Assembly (NCBI RefSeq): GCF_900111995.1
Contig: NZ_FOKF01000003.1
Span: forward strand, 62,001-126,000
DNA length: 64,000 nucleotides
Direction: 5' to 3'
Origin: Collimonas sp. OK607
Lineage (GTDB): Bacteria > Pseudomonadota > Gammaproteobacteria > Burkholderiales > Burkholderiaceae_D
In this document: positions 17,125 to 27,530 of the stretch, in pieces
How the letters are laid out: each line of letters starts with the position of its first letter
Position numbering within the stretch: the stretch's first letter is position 1
Position numbers and translations under genes: made by a program
The notes under the pieces: model-generated
Databases searched by the model: none
The model's input: only the letters and a program-made list of their open reading frames with translations
Told to the model about the DNA's origin: nothing

Positions 17125-18024
17125 GTGAAATCCTTTTTCCAAAATCGAATCCTGGTCGGCGCCATCGCAGCGTCGGTACTCGCGCATGCGGCGTTGCTGG
17201 CGGTACGGTTTGCGGCGCCGGAAGCGTTCAAGCTGAAGCCCACCGATCCTGCGCTCGAAGTGATCCTGGTGAACGCCAAGCACAATACCAGGCCGGTCAA
17301 GCCTGAGGCGCTGGCGCAAGCTAATCTGGATGGCGGCGGTAACGCCGATGCCGGCCGCGCCAAATCGCCGCTGCCCGATATGCGCAAGTCGGAAGATGGC
17401 GACAACGTACAGGCGACCAAGCGCAGGATCGAGCAGCTGGAACAGCAGCAACAGCAAATGCTGGCGCAAATGCGCAAGGACACACCGTTGAAGATGCCGG
17501 CCATGGATCTGCACGACAAGGCTAGCGAGAACACGCCGCAGCCTACCGGCAGCGATCTGGTTGAGAGCGCCAAGGCGATCGCCCGCAAGGAAGCGGAAAT
17601 CGCCAAGAATATCGACGATTACAACAAGCGGCCGAAAAAGACGCAGATCACCCCTAGCACGCGCGCAGTTGGCTACGCCGCTTATTACAAATCGTTCCAG
17701 GACAAGGTCGAAAAACTGGGCACCTTGAATTTTCCGAAAAAGAACGGCAGGAATTTATACGGCAGGCTGGTGGTGTACATCCCCATTTACCAGGACGGCT
17801 CGCTATACACGCGAGAGGGCGGTCCAAGAATCGAGCGCGGATCCGGCAATCCGGACCTGGATCGCGCAACCCTGAAAATTATTGAGCGCTCGGCACCGTT
17901 CGGGCGCTTTCCTGAAAATATGCGCAGCAGCGGCAAAGACGATGTATGGGAAGTGATTTCCACTTTCGAGTTTACCCGTGAGGGACAGCTGGAAGCGCAA
18001 CTGATGGGTGGGAGTAATCAATGA
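17125..18024 (+). CDS. TonB-like periplasm-spanning energy-transducer protein
   Basis: The 299-residue protein starts at a GTG (KSFFQNRILVGAIAASVLAHAALLAVRF), a short basic segment followed by a single transmembrane anchor with the SxxxH pattern of TonB. It continues with a Gln-rich coiled stretch (RRIEQLEQQQQQMLAQM). The C-terminal TonB-like domain contains YYKSFQDKVEKLGTLNFP and LYGRLVVYIPIYQDGSL. TonB proteins transmit proton-motive force from ExbB/ExbD to outer-membrane receptors. No exbB or exbD is nearby, so it is an orphan. It overlaps aroE by four bases (ATGA) and should be translated with it. Confidence 0.85.
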   Translation: MKSFFQNRILVGAIAASVLAHAALLAVRFAAPEAFKLKPTDPALEVILVNAKHNTRPVKPEALAQANLDGGGNADAGRAKSPLPDMRKSEDGDNVQATKRRIEQLEQQQQQMLAQMRKDTPLKMPAMDLHDKASENTPQPTGSDLVESAKAIARKEAEIAKNIDDYNKRPKKTQITPSTRAVGYAAYYKSFQDKVEKLGTLNFPKKNGRNLYGRLVVYIPIYQDGSLYTREGGPRIERGSGNPDLDRATLKIIERSAPFGRFPENMRSSGKDDVWEVISTFEFTREGQLEAQLMGGSNQ

Positions 18025-18860
18025 CCGCTGTACCTTCGTTCGCCGCCTACGTTGTGATCGGCAATCCGATTGCGCATAGCAAGTCTCCCGACATCCATGC
18101 ACGCTTTGCTGCCGCTACCGGTCAAGACATGGAGTATGCACGCTTGCTGGCGCCGCTCGACGGTTTTGTCGCGACAGTGCGGGAATTCGTCGCGCAGGGC
18201 GGCCGCGGCGCCAATGTCACTGTGCCATTCAAGCTGGAAGCGTATGCGCTTGCCAGCAAGTTGACGGCCAGAGCCAAAGCCGCAGGTGCGGTGAATACCT
18301 TGAAGTTCGATGGCGATGAAATATTGGGTGATAACACCGATGGCGTCGGCCTGGTAAACGATATCGTGCTGAATGCCGGTTTCGACCTCGCGCATAAAAA
18401 AATCCTGTTGCTGGGAGCCGGCGGCGCCGCGCGCGGCGTCTTGCTGCCGCTGTTGGAATGCCGGCCGGCGCAGCTGACAATTGCTAATCGCACCACCGCC
18501 AAAGTACTCGAGCTGGTGCAGCAGTTCCAGCAATATAACGTTGGCGCTCGCACATTGAGCGCTTGCGGTTTTGCCGAAGTACAGCAGCAATACGACCTTG
18601 TGATCAATGCCACCTCCGCCAGTTTACAGGCAGAGTTGCCGCCAATCTCCGCCAGCGCATTCGGCCCGGCGACACTGGCCTACGACATGATGTATGGCGC
18701 GCAGCCAACCGTGTTCATGCAGTTTGCGGCAGCCCATGGCGCCCAGGTACGTGACGGTTTGGGCATGCTGGTGGAGCAGGCGGCAGAATCGTTTTTTGTC
18801 TGGCGCGGCGTGCGGCCGCATACCGATGCCGTGTTTGCCGCCTTGCGTGCGCAGCTGTAA
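18021..18860 (+). CDS. aroE: Shikimate dehydrogenase (NADP+)
   Basis: The 279-residue protein has the AroE signatures: VIGNPIAHSKSPDIHARFA for shikimate binding, GANVTVPFKLEAY with the catalytic lysine, and NTDGVGLVND. The NADP-binding GAGGAARGVLLPLLE is followed by NRTTAK, which favours NADP. It reduces 3-dehydroshikimate to shikimate, two steps after the product of aroQ at 10.2 kb. It is translationally coupled to the TonB-like gene upstream and precedes mtgA by 47 bp. Confidence 0.95.
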   Translation: MTAVPSFAAYVVIGNPIAHSKSPDIHARFAAATGQDMEYARLLAPLDGFVATVREFVAQGGRGANVTVPFKLEAYALASKLTARAKAAGAVNTLKFDGDEILGDNTDGVGLVNDIVLNAGFDLAHKKILLLGAGGAARGVLLPLLECRPAQLTIANRTTAKVLELVQQFQQYNVGARTLSACGFAEVQQQYDLVINATSASLQAELPPISASAFGPATLAYDMMYGAQPTVFMQFAAAHGAQVRDGLGMLVEQAAESFFVWRGVRPHTDAVFAALRAQL

Positions 18861-18907
18861 GTGTTTGTCCGGTAGTTTGTTAAATCGATTATTTGCAGGG
18901 AATCAAA

Positions 18908-19603
18908 ATGAAGTCAGCCGGTAAAATTTTCCTGCGCATATGCATGCTGCTGATCGCCGCAGTTCTGCTGTTGCAGGTTTATTTTTTCGTACAGATCTGG
19001 TGGTGGGTCGATCATAATCCTGGCTCCACCAGCTTCATGCGGCATCGTTTGTCGGAGTTGCAGGAAACCGTACCGGACGCGCAATTGCAATTCAAATGGG
19101 TGCCCTACGCACGCATCTCGACTAATCTGAAGCGGGCGATTATCGCCTCTGAAGACGCTAATTTCTCAGAACATGACGGCGTCGACTGGGATGCCCTGCA
19201 GCAGGCCTACGAGAAAAATACCAAAAAGGGCAAGGTGGTGCGCGGCGGTTCCACCATCACCCAGCAACTGGCGAAAAACCTGTTCCTGTCCGGTGAACGC
19301 AGTTACCTGCGCAAGGGGCAGGAACTGATCATCACCTACATGCTTGAGTTCTGGATGGACAAGGAACGCATATTCGAAATTTACCTGAATGTGGTGGAGT
19401 GGGGCAATGGCGTTTTCGGCGCCGAGGCTGCCGCCCAGCATTACTTTAGAACCTCTGCCAGCAATCTGGGCGCCAGCCAGGCAGCGCGACTCGCGGTGAT
19501 GCTGCCGAAGCCGCGTTTTTACGATAAGAATCGCGGCTCGGCTTATTTGTCGCAACGTACCGGGCTGATCTTGCGACGCATGGGATCAGCTGAATTGCCT
19601 TAA
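18908..19603 (+). CDS. mtgA: Monofunctional biosynthetic peptidoglycan transglycosylase
   Basis: The 231-residue protein has one N-terminal membrane anchor ([25 protein letters not shown]) and a GT51 domain. The domain shows [17 protein letters not shown] with the catalytic glutamate, [16 protein letters not shown] and a second catalytic region near [14 protein letters not shown]. It polymerises lipid II into glycan strands without a transpeptidase domain. The ATG at 18908 follows an AGGGAA ribosome site; the in-frame TTG at 18893 does not. The gap 19604-19706 before corA holds nothing recognisable. Confidence 0.93.
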   Translation: MKSAGKIFLRICMLLIAAVLLLQVYFFVQIWWWVDHNPGSTSFMRHRLSELQETVPDAQLQFKWVPYARISTNLKRAIIASEDANFSEHDGVDWDALQQAYEKNTKKGKVVRGGSTITQQLAKNLFLSGERSYLRKGQELIITYMLEFWMDKERIFEIYLNVVEWGNGVFGAEAAAQHYFRTSASNLGASQAARLAVMLPKPRFYDKNRGSAYLSQRTGLILRRMGSAELP

Positions 19604-19706
19604 TATACGGGTCTGCCGAAGGTTGTTTAAATTGCAGCGAGTGCCGGTTATCGGGACGCAAGAAATTTAACAGCAGCTTCTCTGAAAAACAGTCTCCGAG
19701 GTAAGC

Positions 19707-20672
19707 ATGATCAATGTATTTGTTTTGCAGAATGGCCGTCTCAACCAGGTCAACATCGAGAGTCACAGCGATCTTGAGAAAGTGCAGCCGGTATGGGTCG
19801 ACCTGACTGAGCCGAACGATCAGGAGCGTGCCTGGGTCAAGAGTATTTACGGCGTGACTTTGCCGGGTGAAGACGAGGTCAAGGATATCGAAGCCTCGGC
19901 CCGTTATTACGAAGCCGAAAACGGCGACCTGCATCTGCGCACCGATTTTCTGTTTGAAGAAGACGACGGTCCGTCGTCCACCGTTACCGTGGCCTTTATC
20001 CTGGCGCGCAATATTTTGTTTTCGGTGCACGGAGAAGACCTGCCGGTGTTTCGCCTGGTGCGCATGCGTGCGCGCTCGCGGCCGGGGTCTATAGGCGACT
20101 ACAAGGACGTGCTGCTGGATCTGTACCAGACCGATGCCGAGTACTCCGCCGACGCCCTGGAGGGCGTATACAAGAAGCTGGACGAGGTTAGTCAGCGCGT
20201 ATTGCAAAAGAAACTTACCGACCAGGCCGCGGCCGAAGCTTTGAGCGCCATGGCGCATGAAGAAGATTTGAACGGCCGGATCCGGCGCAACATGATGGAT
20301 ACGCGCCGCGCGGTAAGTTTCCTGATGCGTGGCCGTTTATTGAACGTGGATCAGTTTGAAGATGCACGGCAGATTTTGCGCGACATTGAATCGCTCGACG
20401 GCCACACCGCATTCCTGTTCGACAAGATCAACTTCCTGATGGATGCGACGGTGGGTTTCATCAACATCAATCAAAACAAGATCATCAAGATATTCTCGGT
20501 CGCGTCGGTAGCGTTTTTGCCACCCACCTTGATCGCCAGTATCTACGGCATGAACTTTCGCTTCATGCCGGAGTTCGACTGGTCTCTCGGCTACCCGTTT
20601 GCGCTGGTCCTGATGGTGTGTTCAGCGATCACGCCGTTCTGGTATTTCCGCCGACGTGGCTGGTTGAATTAA
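19707..20672 (+). CDS. corA: CorA-type magnesium/cobalt transporter
   Basis: The 321-residue protein has the CorA plan: a large N-terminal cytoplasmic funnel, a long helix, and two C-terminal transmembrane segments with the selectivity motif YGMNF between them (IFSVASVAFLPPTLIASIYGMNFRFMPEF). The C-terminus is basic (FRRRGWLN), as usual. It forms a pentameric channel for Mg2+ (and Co2+ or Ni2+). It stands alone between mtgA and the convergent hemL. Confidence 0.94.
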   Translation: MINVFVLQNGRLNQVNIESHSDLEKVQPVWVDLTEPNDQERAWVKSIYGVTLPGEDEVKDIEASARYYEAENGDLHLRTDFLFEEDDGPSSTVTVAFILARNILFSVHGEDLPVFRLVRMRARSRPGSIGDYKDVLLDLYQTDAEYSADALEGVYKKLDEVSQRVLQKKLTDQAAAEALSAMAHEEDLNGRIRRNMMDTRRAVSFLMRGRLLNVDQFEDARQILRDIESLDGHTAFLFDKINFLMDATVGFININQNKIIKIFSVASVAFLPPTLIASIYGMNFRFMPEFDWSLGYPFALVLMVCSAITPFWYFRRRGWLN

Positions 20673-20694
20673 AAAGAAACTTGCGCAACAAGGA

Positions 20695-20764
20695 GTAGGG
20701 TGGGCAGGATTTTCTGCCCACGCTGAGGTGCAACCATCCGCGCGGGCATTTATGTCCACCCTAC
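20695..20764. repeat. Dispersed GTAGGGTGGGCA palindromic repeat, between convergent genes
   Basis: The element opens with gtagggtgggca, followed by gattttctgcccacgc, and closes with ggcatttatgtccaccctac. It is the same family as at 16951-17034, with an outer inverted repeat of GTAGGGTGG/CCACCCTAC. It fills almost the whole space between the corA stop and the hemL stop, ending two bases before the latter. Confidence 0.82.
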
Positions 20765-20765
20765 A

Positions 20766-22049
<1,284 letters not shown>

Positions 22050-22136
22050 GTACTTGATAATCGTCAGAAATTCGTCGGAAATAAATGTTGGTAAGGCGCT
22101 GTTTTTAGCACTGCACCACAAGAAACAACAAGAAGC

Positions 22137-22988
22137 TCAGGGGGCGTCGCCGACATCCTCGTCACGCCGTTCCAGGCCTTCTTCACGAGCCCAGAAATAC
22201 CGGTCCGGGATCAGTTTCCCCATTCCCAGTCGTTGCGCTGCGGTGACTGCCGCCAAGGTGAATTCCTGCGCTTCTGAAACTGCTTCAGGTACGTCCAGGC
22301 CGTTTGCCAGCATCGCTGCAATCGCCGCCGACAAAGTGGTGCCGGCGCCGCTGAACGAGCCGGAAACGCGCGGCCACGAATCTTGCCTGACCACGCCCGA
22401 TTCATTGAACAGGGTGTTGCCGATTTCGGCGGCGGAGGTTGGCGTGCCGGTGACGAACAAGTATTCGCAGCCGAGTTCGATGATACGCATCGCATCGATG
22501 CTCATCATGTCTTCGGACGAAGGTTCGCGCCAGGTTTCTGCCAGGCGCGACAACTCGACCGCAGATACCAGCATCACCGTGGTTTGTGGAATCAGCAGTT
22601 CGCGGATTGCGGTCAGCAAGTCTTCGCTGTCTTGCCCCTGATCCGGCATGGCTGACAGAAAAGGGTCTAGAATCAGCGGGATTTCCGGATAATCGGAGAC
22701 GATCTCGGCGATCACCGAGACGCTTTCGATACTACCGACGGCGCCTACCTTGAAGGCCGCCACCGGCATATCCTCCAGCAGCACGCGCGCCTGGTCGGCT
22801 ACCCAGTCGGCGTCGATTTGCTGGGTATCTTCGATGCGGGCGGTATCGCCGATCAGGATAGACGTGATGACAGAAAGGCCATGACAGCCCATGGCGGAAA
22901 AAGTGGCCAGATCGGCCTGAATTCCGGCAGCGCCGACGGGGTCGGCAACGCCGAAGGTCAATATAAGAGGAGAAGTTTGGTTTTGCAC
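22137..22988 (-). CDS. thiD: Hydroxymethylpyrimidine/phosphomethylpyrimidine kinase
   Basis: The 283-residue ribokinase-fold protein has the ThiD opening LTFGVADPVGAAGIQADLATFSAMGCHGLSVIT. Its C-terminal nucleotide-binding region reads WPRVSGSFSGAGTTLSAAIAAMLANG, where the usual HGTGC motif is changed to FSGAGTT. It phosphorylates HMP to HMP-PP for thiamine synthesis. The opening 'SDPSGGAGIQAD' of typical ThiD is VADPVGAAGIQAD here, so substrate preference may be altered. It is divergent from the rubredoxin gene across 56 bp and followed by hemL. Confidence 0.82.
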   Translation of the reverse strand: MQNQTSPLILTFGVADPVGAAGIQADLATFSAMGCHGLSVITSILIGDTARIEDTQQIDADWVADQARVLLEDMPVAAFKVGAVGSIESVSVIAEIVSDYPEIPLILDPFLSAMPDQGQDSEDLLTAIRELLIPQTTVMLVSAVELSRLAETWREPSSEDMMSIDAMRIIELGCEYLFVTGTPTSAAEIGNTLFNESGVVRQDSWPRVSGSFSGAGTTLSAAIAAMLANGLDVPEAVSEAQEFTLAAVTAAQRLGMGKLIPDRYFWAREEGLERRDEDVGDAP

Positions 22989-23044
22989 GGCGGGTAGATT
23001 AAGATATCCGACTTTGCATTTTACTTGATTGAAGGGTCGCCGCT

Positions 23045-23239
23045 GTGAGCAATAACGAAACTACCAAAACTGAGTTCAAAACCTGGATGTGTCTGATTTG
23101 CGGCTGGGTCTATGACGAGGAAGCCGGTTTGCCGGAAGAAGGCATTGCGCCCGGCACATTGTGGGACGATGTTCCGATGAACTGGACTTGTCCGGAATGC
23201 GGCGCGCGCAAAGAAGATTTTGAAATGGTTGCGATTTAA
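23045..23239 (+). CDS. Rubredoxin
   Basis: The 64-residue protein has the two iron-binding knuckles of rubredoxin, CLICGWVYDEEAGLPEEGI and WTCPECGARKEDFEMV, with the normal spacing and the TLWDDVPMNW segment between them. It has a short ten-residue N-terminal extension. It carries single electrons in the cytoplasm, for instance to oxygen-reducing or hydroxylating enzymes. The start is a GTG. It sits immediately upstream of the pil chemosensory operon, a neighbourhood common in betaproteobacteria, but the 160-bp gap suggests separate control. Confidence 0.95.
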   Translation: MSNNETTKTEFKTWMCLICGWVYDEEAGLPEEGIAPGTLWDDVPMNWTCPECGARKEDFEMVAI

Positions 23240-23399
23240 GCCAAATACCACATTTTCATTGCAGGAATATCAAGTTATCGTCTCAAGTTACAAAATAAAT
23301 TGAACTTTATCGGCTACCTGTAAGAAACATTGTTCTAAGGAATGTCTTTCTTTGTTACAGTGACGCCGTAGATTTATCTGGATTGAATGAGACAATTTC

Positions 23400-23816
23400 A
23401 TGACAACATCACTTGGCGGCGTCAACCTGAAGGTAATGGTAATTGACGATAGCAGCACAATCCGGCGTTCTGCGGAGATTTTCCTGAGCCAGGCTGGTTA
23501 TCAGGTGGTACTTGCCGAAGATGGTTTCGACGCTTTGGCAAAAGTGAACGATCACAAGCCTGCGCTGATTTTCTGCGACATCCTCATGCCGCGCCTGGAT
23601 GGCTATCAAACCTGCGCCTTGATCAAAAAAAGCGCTAAATTCCATGCTACGCCAGTGATCATGCTGTCGTCCAAAGACGGCCTGTTTGATCGCGCGCGCG
23701 GCGCCATGGTCGGTTCTGACGAATATCTCACCAAACCGTTTACTAAAGACAGTCTGCTGAAGGCAGTGCGCCAGCACACCCAGACGGCGGAAGGTGTTAT
23801 CCCGGTTACTGCATAA
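23400..23816 (+). CDS. pilG: Type IV pilus response regulator PilG
   Basis: The 138-residue protein is a single CheY-like receiver: acidic pair Asp16/Asp17, phospho-acceptor Asp60 in FCDILMPRLDGY, the switch serines in VIMLSSKDG and the conserved lysine in YLTKPF. It has no output domain. In Pseudomonas the PilG receiver is phosphorylated by ChpA and promotes pilus extension and cAMP signalling. It is the first gene of the pilG-H-I-J-chpA run. The ATG overlaps no other gene and the promoter is probably within 23240-23399. Confidence 0.93.
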   Translation: MTTSLGGVNLKVMVIDDSSTIRRSAEIFLSQAGYQVVLAEDGFDALAKVNDHKPALIFCDILMPRLDGYQTCALIKKSAKFHATPVIMLSSKDGLFDRARGAMVGSDEYLTKPFTKDSLLKAVRQHTQTAEGVIPVTA

Positions 23817-23893
23817 GTTGCTGCTTAATTTGCAACATAAGGCAGGCTAACTGATTTACATAATTTGAAGTACGAAGCAAATAAAGGTTGAAC

Positions 23894-24259
23894 ATGGCCA
23901 TACAGAAAATTCTCATCGTCGACGACTCGCCAACCGAGCGTTATTTCCTGACCGATATCCTGGCGAAGGCTGGCTATTCGGTGTCGACTTCCGAAAACGG
24001 CGAAGGCATCCTGGACAAGATCAAGGCGGACAAGCCGCAGCTGATCCTGATGGATGTGGTGATGCCCGGCCAGAACGGCTTCCAGGTAACGCGCTCGATT
24101 ACGCGTGATGACGACACCAAGGATATCCCTATCATCATCTGCAGCAGCAAGGGTTTGGAAACCGACCGTATCTGGGGCTTGCGCCAAGGCGCACGCGATT
24201 ATCTTGTGAAGCCTATCGATCCCAAGGAACTGCTGGCAAAAATCGCAGCGCTTGGTTAA
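23894..24259 (+). CDS. pilH: Type IV pilus response regulator PilH
   Basis: The 121-residue single receiver domain has acidic pair Asp10/Asp11, phospho-acceptor Asp54 in LMDVVMPGQNGF, and the lysine in YLVKPIDPKE. In the Chp system PilH opposes PilG, favouring retraction and acting as a phosphate sink. The start at 23894 follows an AAAGG ribosome site; the TTG two codons upstream is discarded. Confidence 0.93.
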   Translation: MAIQKILIVDDSPTERYFLTDILAKAGYSVSTSENGEGILDKIKADKPQLILMDVVMPGQNGFQVTRSITRDDDTKDIPIIICSSKGLETDRIWGLRQGARDYLVKPIDPKELLAKIAALG

Positions 24260-24323
24260 TTGAAGCGCTGCAAACGCCGGATTTAACGTTGCTGAATTCA
24301 CGCCAAATGAGCGCCCAATCAAT

Positions 24324-24914
24324 ATGACCCAATCAAGCTCGCATCTGACGGCAGAAGCATCGCCTTCGTCGCTACCTGTCAATAAGGTCGCACTTGACGC
24401 CGACTCGCGCCGCAGCCGGCTGCGCGAATTCCAAACGCATTTGCTGGAGCGGATGCAAGCCGCGCGTAGCGGTACTGATGAGCAGGAAAACCAGCTTGGC
24501 TTGTTGATCGGACAGACGCGCTGGTTGTTGAATTTGCAAGAGGCCGGCGAGATCGTCGCTGTCGAGCAGATTTCACGCGTGCCGCTGACCCACGACTGGT
24601 ATCTGGGACTGAGCAATGTGCGCGGTACGCTGATCAGCGTGATCGATTTTGCGCGTTTTCAGGGCCATGGCGTGACGCAAATTGACAAAGAGTGCCGGAT
24701 TGTTGCTTTCGCACCGACATTTTCGTTCAACAGCGGCTTGCTGGTTTCCCGTGTTTTGGGCCTGCGCAACGTCGCCCAGATGACCTTGCAGGCCGCGGAT
24801 TCACTGGATCAGACGGGCGCCAAACGCTATCTCGATAGCGACGCCCAGGTCTGGACCGAGCTGAGCATGGCCCAAATCTTGCACGACCCTCGTTTTTTAC
24901 AAGTAGGTTTATGA
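24324..24914 (+). CDS. pilI: CheW-like adaptor PilI
   Basis: The 196-residue protein has a CheW domain from about residue 55 to the end. Characteristic pieces are [50 protein letters not shown] and, later, [14 protein letters not shown]. It couples the receptor PilJ to the kinase ChpA. The N-terminal 50 residues are Ser/Ala-rich and charged. The start ATG is at 24324 with only a weak ribosome site. Confidence 0.9.
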   Translation: MTQSSSHLTAEASPSSLPVNKVALDADSRRSRLREFQTHLLERMQAARSGTDEQENQLGLLIGQTRWLLNLQEAGEIVAVEQISRVPLTHDWYLGLSNVRGTLISVIDFARFQGHGVTQIDKECRIVAFAPTFSFNSGLLVSRVLGLRNVAQMTLQAADSLDQTGAKRYLDSDAQVWTELSMAQILHDPRFLQVGL

Positions 24915-24993
24915 GTCCCAGGTACTGTTGCAACAGCGGTTGCAACGGCAGCAGTATCCGGTGGCAGCGAATTGGCAATTAGGAGATTCTGTA

Positions 24994-27387
24994 ATGGCAT
25001 TCAAACTACCGTCTTTATCCAAGGCGGCCAAGGAAGAGCAGGGCGAAGCAGGAGATCGTTTCATGCAGGACGCATTGATGCATGACCCGGAACAGACTGT
25101 CATGGAAGAACGTTTCATTCCTGAGCCGTCGCCCGCGCCGACATTGACGCCGATCGCTGCGCCGCAACCGGCGCCGACGCCGGCGTTTGCCGCCGCTCCT
25201 CAGGAAACTGCCAAAGAATCCGCTGCTGCTGCAACCGGTGCTGCCACTGCTACCGCTTTTGGCAGCGCAGCGGCCAGCATCGCCAGTCCTGATTCCACAC
25301 CACTGCCGTTGATCGGCAAGTTGCCGCAACAGAAGCAGATCCGTCTTCTGGTGACTGTGCTGGTCGGCGCTTTGCTGCTGACTATCTTGTTCCTGTGGCT
25401 GAGCGCCAAGAGCTCGGCGATGAGCTCGACCCAGACCCAGATCGCCGGTGACGCGCTGATGCACTCGCAGCGTATCGGTAAGGCGACGCCGAATGCGATT
25501 CAGGGTAATCCTGAAGCGTTTAAGCAGTTGGCCGACAGCCGCAAGGAATTCAACCAGGATTTGAGTATCCTGATGAAGGGCGGCGACTACAAGGGTCACA
25601 ACATCGGCACGCCAAGTGCGTCGATGGATTCCAAGCTGAATGAAGTGAACAAGGTCTGGTCGAATACCGACAAGGCAGCGGACACTATCCTCAAGCTGCA
25701 AAAGGAATTGACCAGTTTCGGTGTGACGCTGCAAAAACTGAACGGCATCTCGCCGAACCTGCTCGATCTGTCGGAACAGATCGCGACTCTGAAAACCCAG
25801 ACCGGCGCCACCCCGCGCGAAATCGCTGCATCGTCGCAGTTGGTCATGTTGACCCAGCGTCTCGGTCGTAGCGCCAATGAATTCCTGACCTCGGAAGGTG
25901 TGAACCCGGAAACGGCGTTCTTGCTGGGTAAAGATACGAATACTTTCCGCGACATCGTCAGCGGCTTCCTGAACGGTAGCGACGTACTGCGCTTGCCGGC
26001 CAGCAAGAGCGAAGAAGAGCGTAGCAAACTGACTGAACTGGAAAAGAGCTTTGCCGAGTATCAGGAATCGGTGGCTTCGATTCTGGGCAACATGCAGAAC
26101 TTCGTTTCCGCTAAACAATCGGAACAACTGATCTTTACCGAGAACGAAAACCTCAAGCAACGCCTGAGCGCATTGCAAGATACCTATCGCGATGCACAAG
26201 ACTCGCAAAGCATCTGGTTCTGGCTGATGTTGCTGGCTGCATTGACTACTCTGCTGGCAGCAGCAGGGATTGCCTGGGTCCAGGTGCAGGACGGACGTCA
26301 CCGTACCCACGAAGCTGACGTACGCCGGATGGAAGCGGAAGAACAGCGTCTGCAAGCGATCCGCCAGGAAGAAGATGCAAGTAACGCCAACGACCAGAAC
26401 CAGGCCGCGATTTTGCGCCTGATGAATGAATTGCAGGAAGTTGCGGATGGTGACTTGACGGTGCAGGCGACGGTGTCGGAAGACATTACCGGCGCGATTG
26501 CCGACTCGGTTAACTACACGGTGGAAGAGTTGCGCGGGCTGGTTGGCCGGGTTACCGCAACCGCACAGCAGGTGACAGTGGCGTCGGACCAGGCGCAAAG
26601 TATTTCGATCGAACTGCTGGCTGCGTCGCAACGGCAGTCGCGCGATATTCAAGAAACCACGCAAGCGGTTCTCGATATGGCGACCCAGATTACCGACGTA
26701 TCCAAATCGGCTAGTGAATCCGCTGAAGTGGCGCGGCAGTCGGTTAGTGCAGCGGAAGAAGGCTCCAAGGCGGTGGAAAACGCGATTTCCGGCATGAACG
26801 AAATTCGCGAACATATCCAGGAAACTTCCAAGCGCATCAAGCGGCTGGGTGAATCGTCACAGGAAATTGGTGAAATCACCGAACTGATTTCAGACATTAC
26901 CGAACAGACCAACGTGCTGGCGCTGAACGCAGCGATCCAGGCCGCTTCGGCTGGTGAAGCCGGTCGCGGATTCTCGGTGGTTGCGGAAGAAGTTCAGCGT
27001 CTGGCGGAACGTTCCGGTGCAGCGACCAAGCAGATTGGCGCGCTGGTACGTACCATTCAGACCGACACCCACGATGCGGTGGTGGCGATGGAGCGTTCGA
27101 CGCAAGGGGTGGTCGAAGGAGCCAAGCTGTCAGATGCGGCCGGTGCGGCGTTGTCGGATATCCGACGCGTTTCGAACCGTTTGGCGGAACTGATTCAAAG
27201 CATTTCTTCCACTACCGAGCAGCAGGCCAACTCGGCAAACGGCGTGGCTACCAACATTCAAAACATTCTTTCAGTTACCGAGAAAACACGGGAAGGTACA
27301 CGACAGACGGCTTTGTCGATTCGTGAACTGTCCAAGCTGGCAGAAGATTTGAAGAGCTCGGTATCGCGTTTCCGCGTGACCAATTAA
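24994..27387 (+). CDS. pilJ: Type IV pilus methyl-accepting chemoreceptor PilJ
   Basis: The 797-residue receptor has a cytoplasmic Pro/Ala-rich N-terminal part, a first membrane helix at about 114-138 ([19 protein letters not shown]) and a periplasmic PilJ-type sensor with two helical repeats. A second membrane helix follows at about 405-430. Then come HAMP-like sequence and a signalling coiled coil whose hairpin tip is [30 protein letters not shown] (about 630-660). The start at 24994 has an AGGAGA ribosome site 7 nt upstream; the frame is open for 22 more codons that look non-coding. In Pseudomonas PilJ senses pilin-surface contact and works through PilI and ChpA. Confidence 0.95.
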   Translation: MAFKLPSLSKAAKEEQGEAGDRFMQDALMHDPEQTVMEERFIPEPSPAPTLTPIAAPQPAPTPAFAAAPQETAKESAAAATGAATATAFGSAAASIASPDSTPLPLIGKLPQQKQIRLLVTVLVGALLLTILFLWLSAKSSAMSSTQTQIAGDALMHSQRIGKATPNAIQGNPEAFKQLADSRKEFNQDLSILMKGGDYKGHNIGTPSASMDSKLNEVNKVWSNTDKAADTILKLQKELTSFGVTLQKLNGISPNLLDLSEQIATLKTQTGATPREIAASSQLVMLTQRLGRSANEFLTSEGVNPETAFLLGKDTNTFRDIVSGFLNGSDVLRLPASKSEEERSKLTELEKSFAEYQESVASILGNMQNFVSAKQSEQLIFTENENLKQRLSALQDTYRDAQDSQSIWFWLMLLAALTTLLAAAGIAWVQVQDGRHRTHEADVRRMEAEEQRLQAIRQEEDASNANDQNQAAILRLMNELQEVADGDLTVQATVSEDITGAIADSVNYTVEELRGLVGRVTATAQQVTVASDQAQSISIELLAASQRQSRDIQETTQAVLDMATQITDVSKSASESAEVARQSVSAAEEGSKAVENAISGMNEIREHIQETSKRIKRLGESSQEIGEITELISDITEQTNVLALNAAIQAASAGEAGRGFSVVAEEVQRLAERSGAATKQIGALVRTIQTDTHDAVVAMERSTQGVVEGAKLSDAAGAALSDIRRVSNRLAELIQSISSTTEQQANSANGVATNIQNILSVTEKTREGTRQTALSIRELSKLAEDLKSSVSRFRVTN

Positions 27388-27530
27388 TGTGTAGCACCGT
27401 GCTTGCTGTCCTTCATCCGGACCAGCAGGCGCGGTATCCTTGCCCAAATTTGTGCGGCAGTTGCGCTCTTGGGTAATGGGTATGCATCGTGGTCGATCCC
27501 TTGGCCACTCCCTGAACTCACGAGGCAGTC

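Noticed and set aside
25015-26814. A 599-codon minus-strand frame antisense to pilJ
   Set aside because: pilJ has a proven family structure in the other strand. The antisense product is Arg/Gln/His-rich with no motif or ribosome site.
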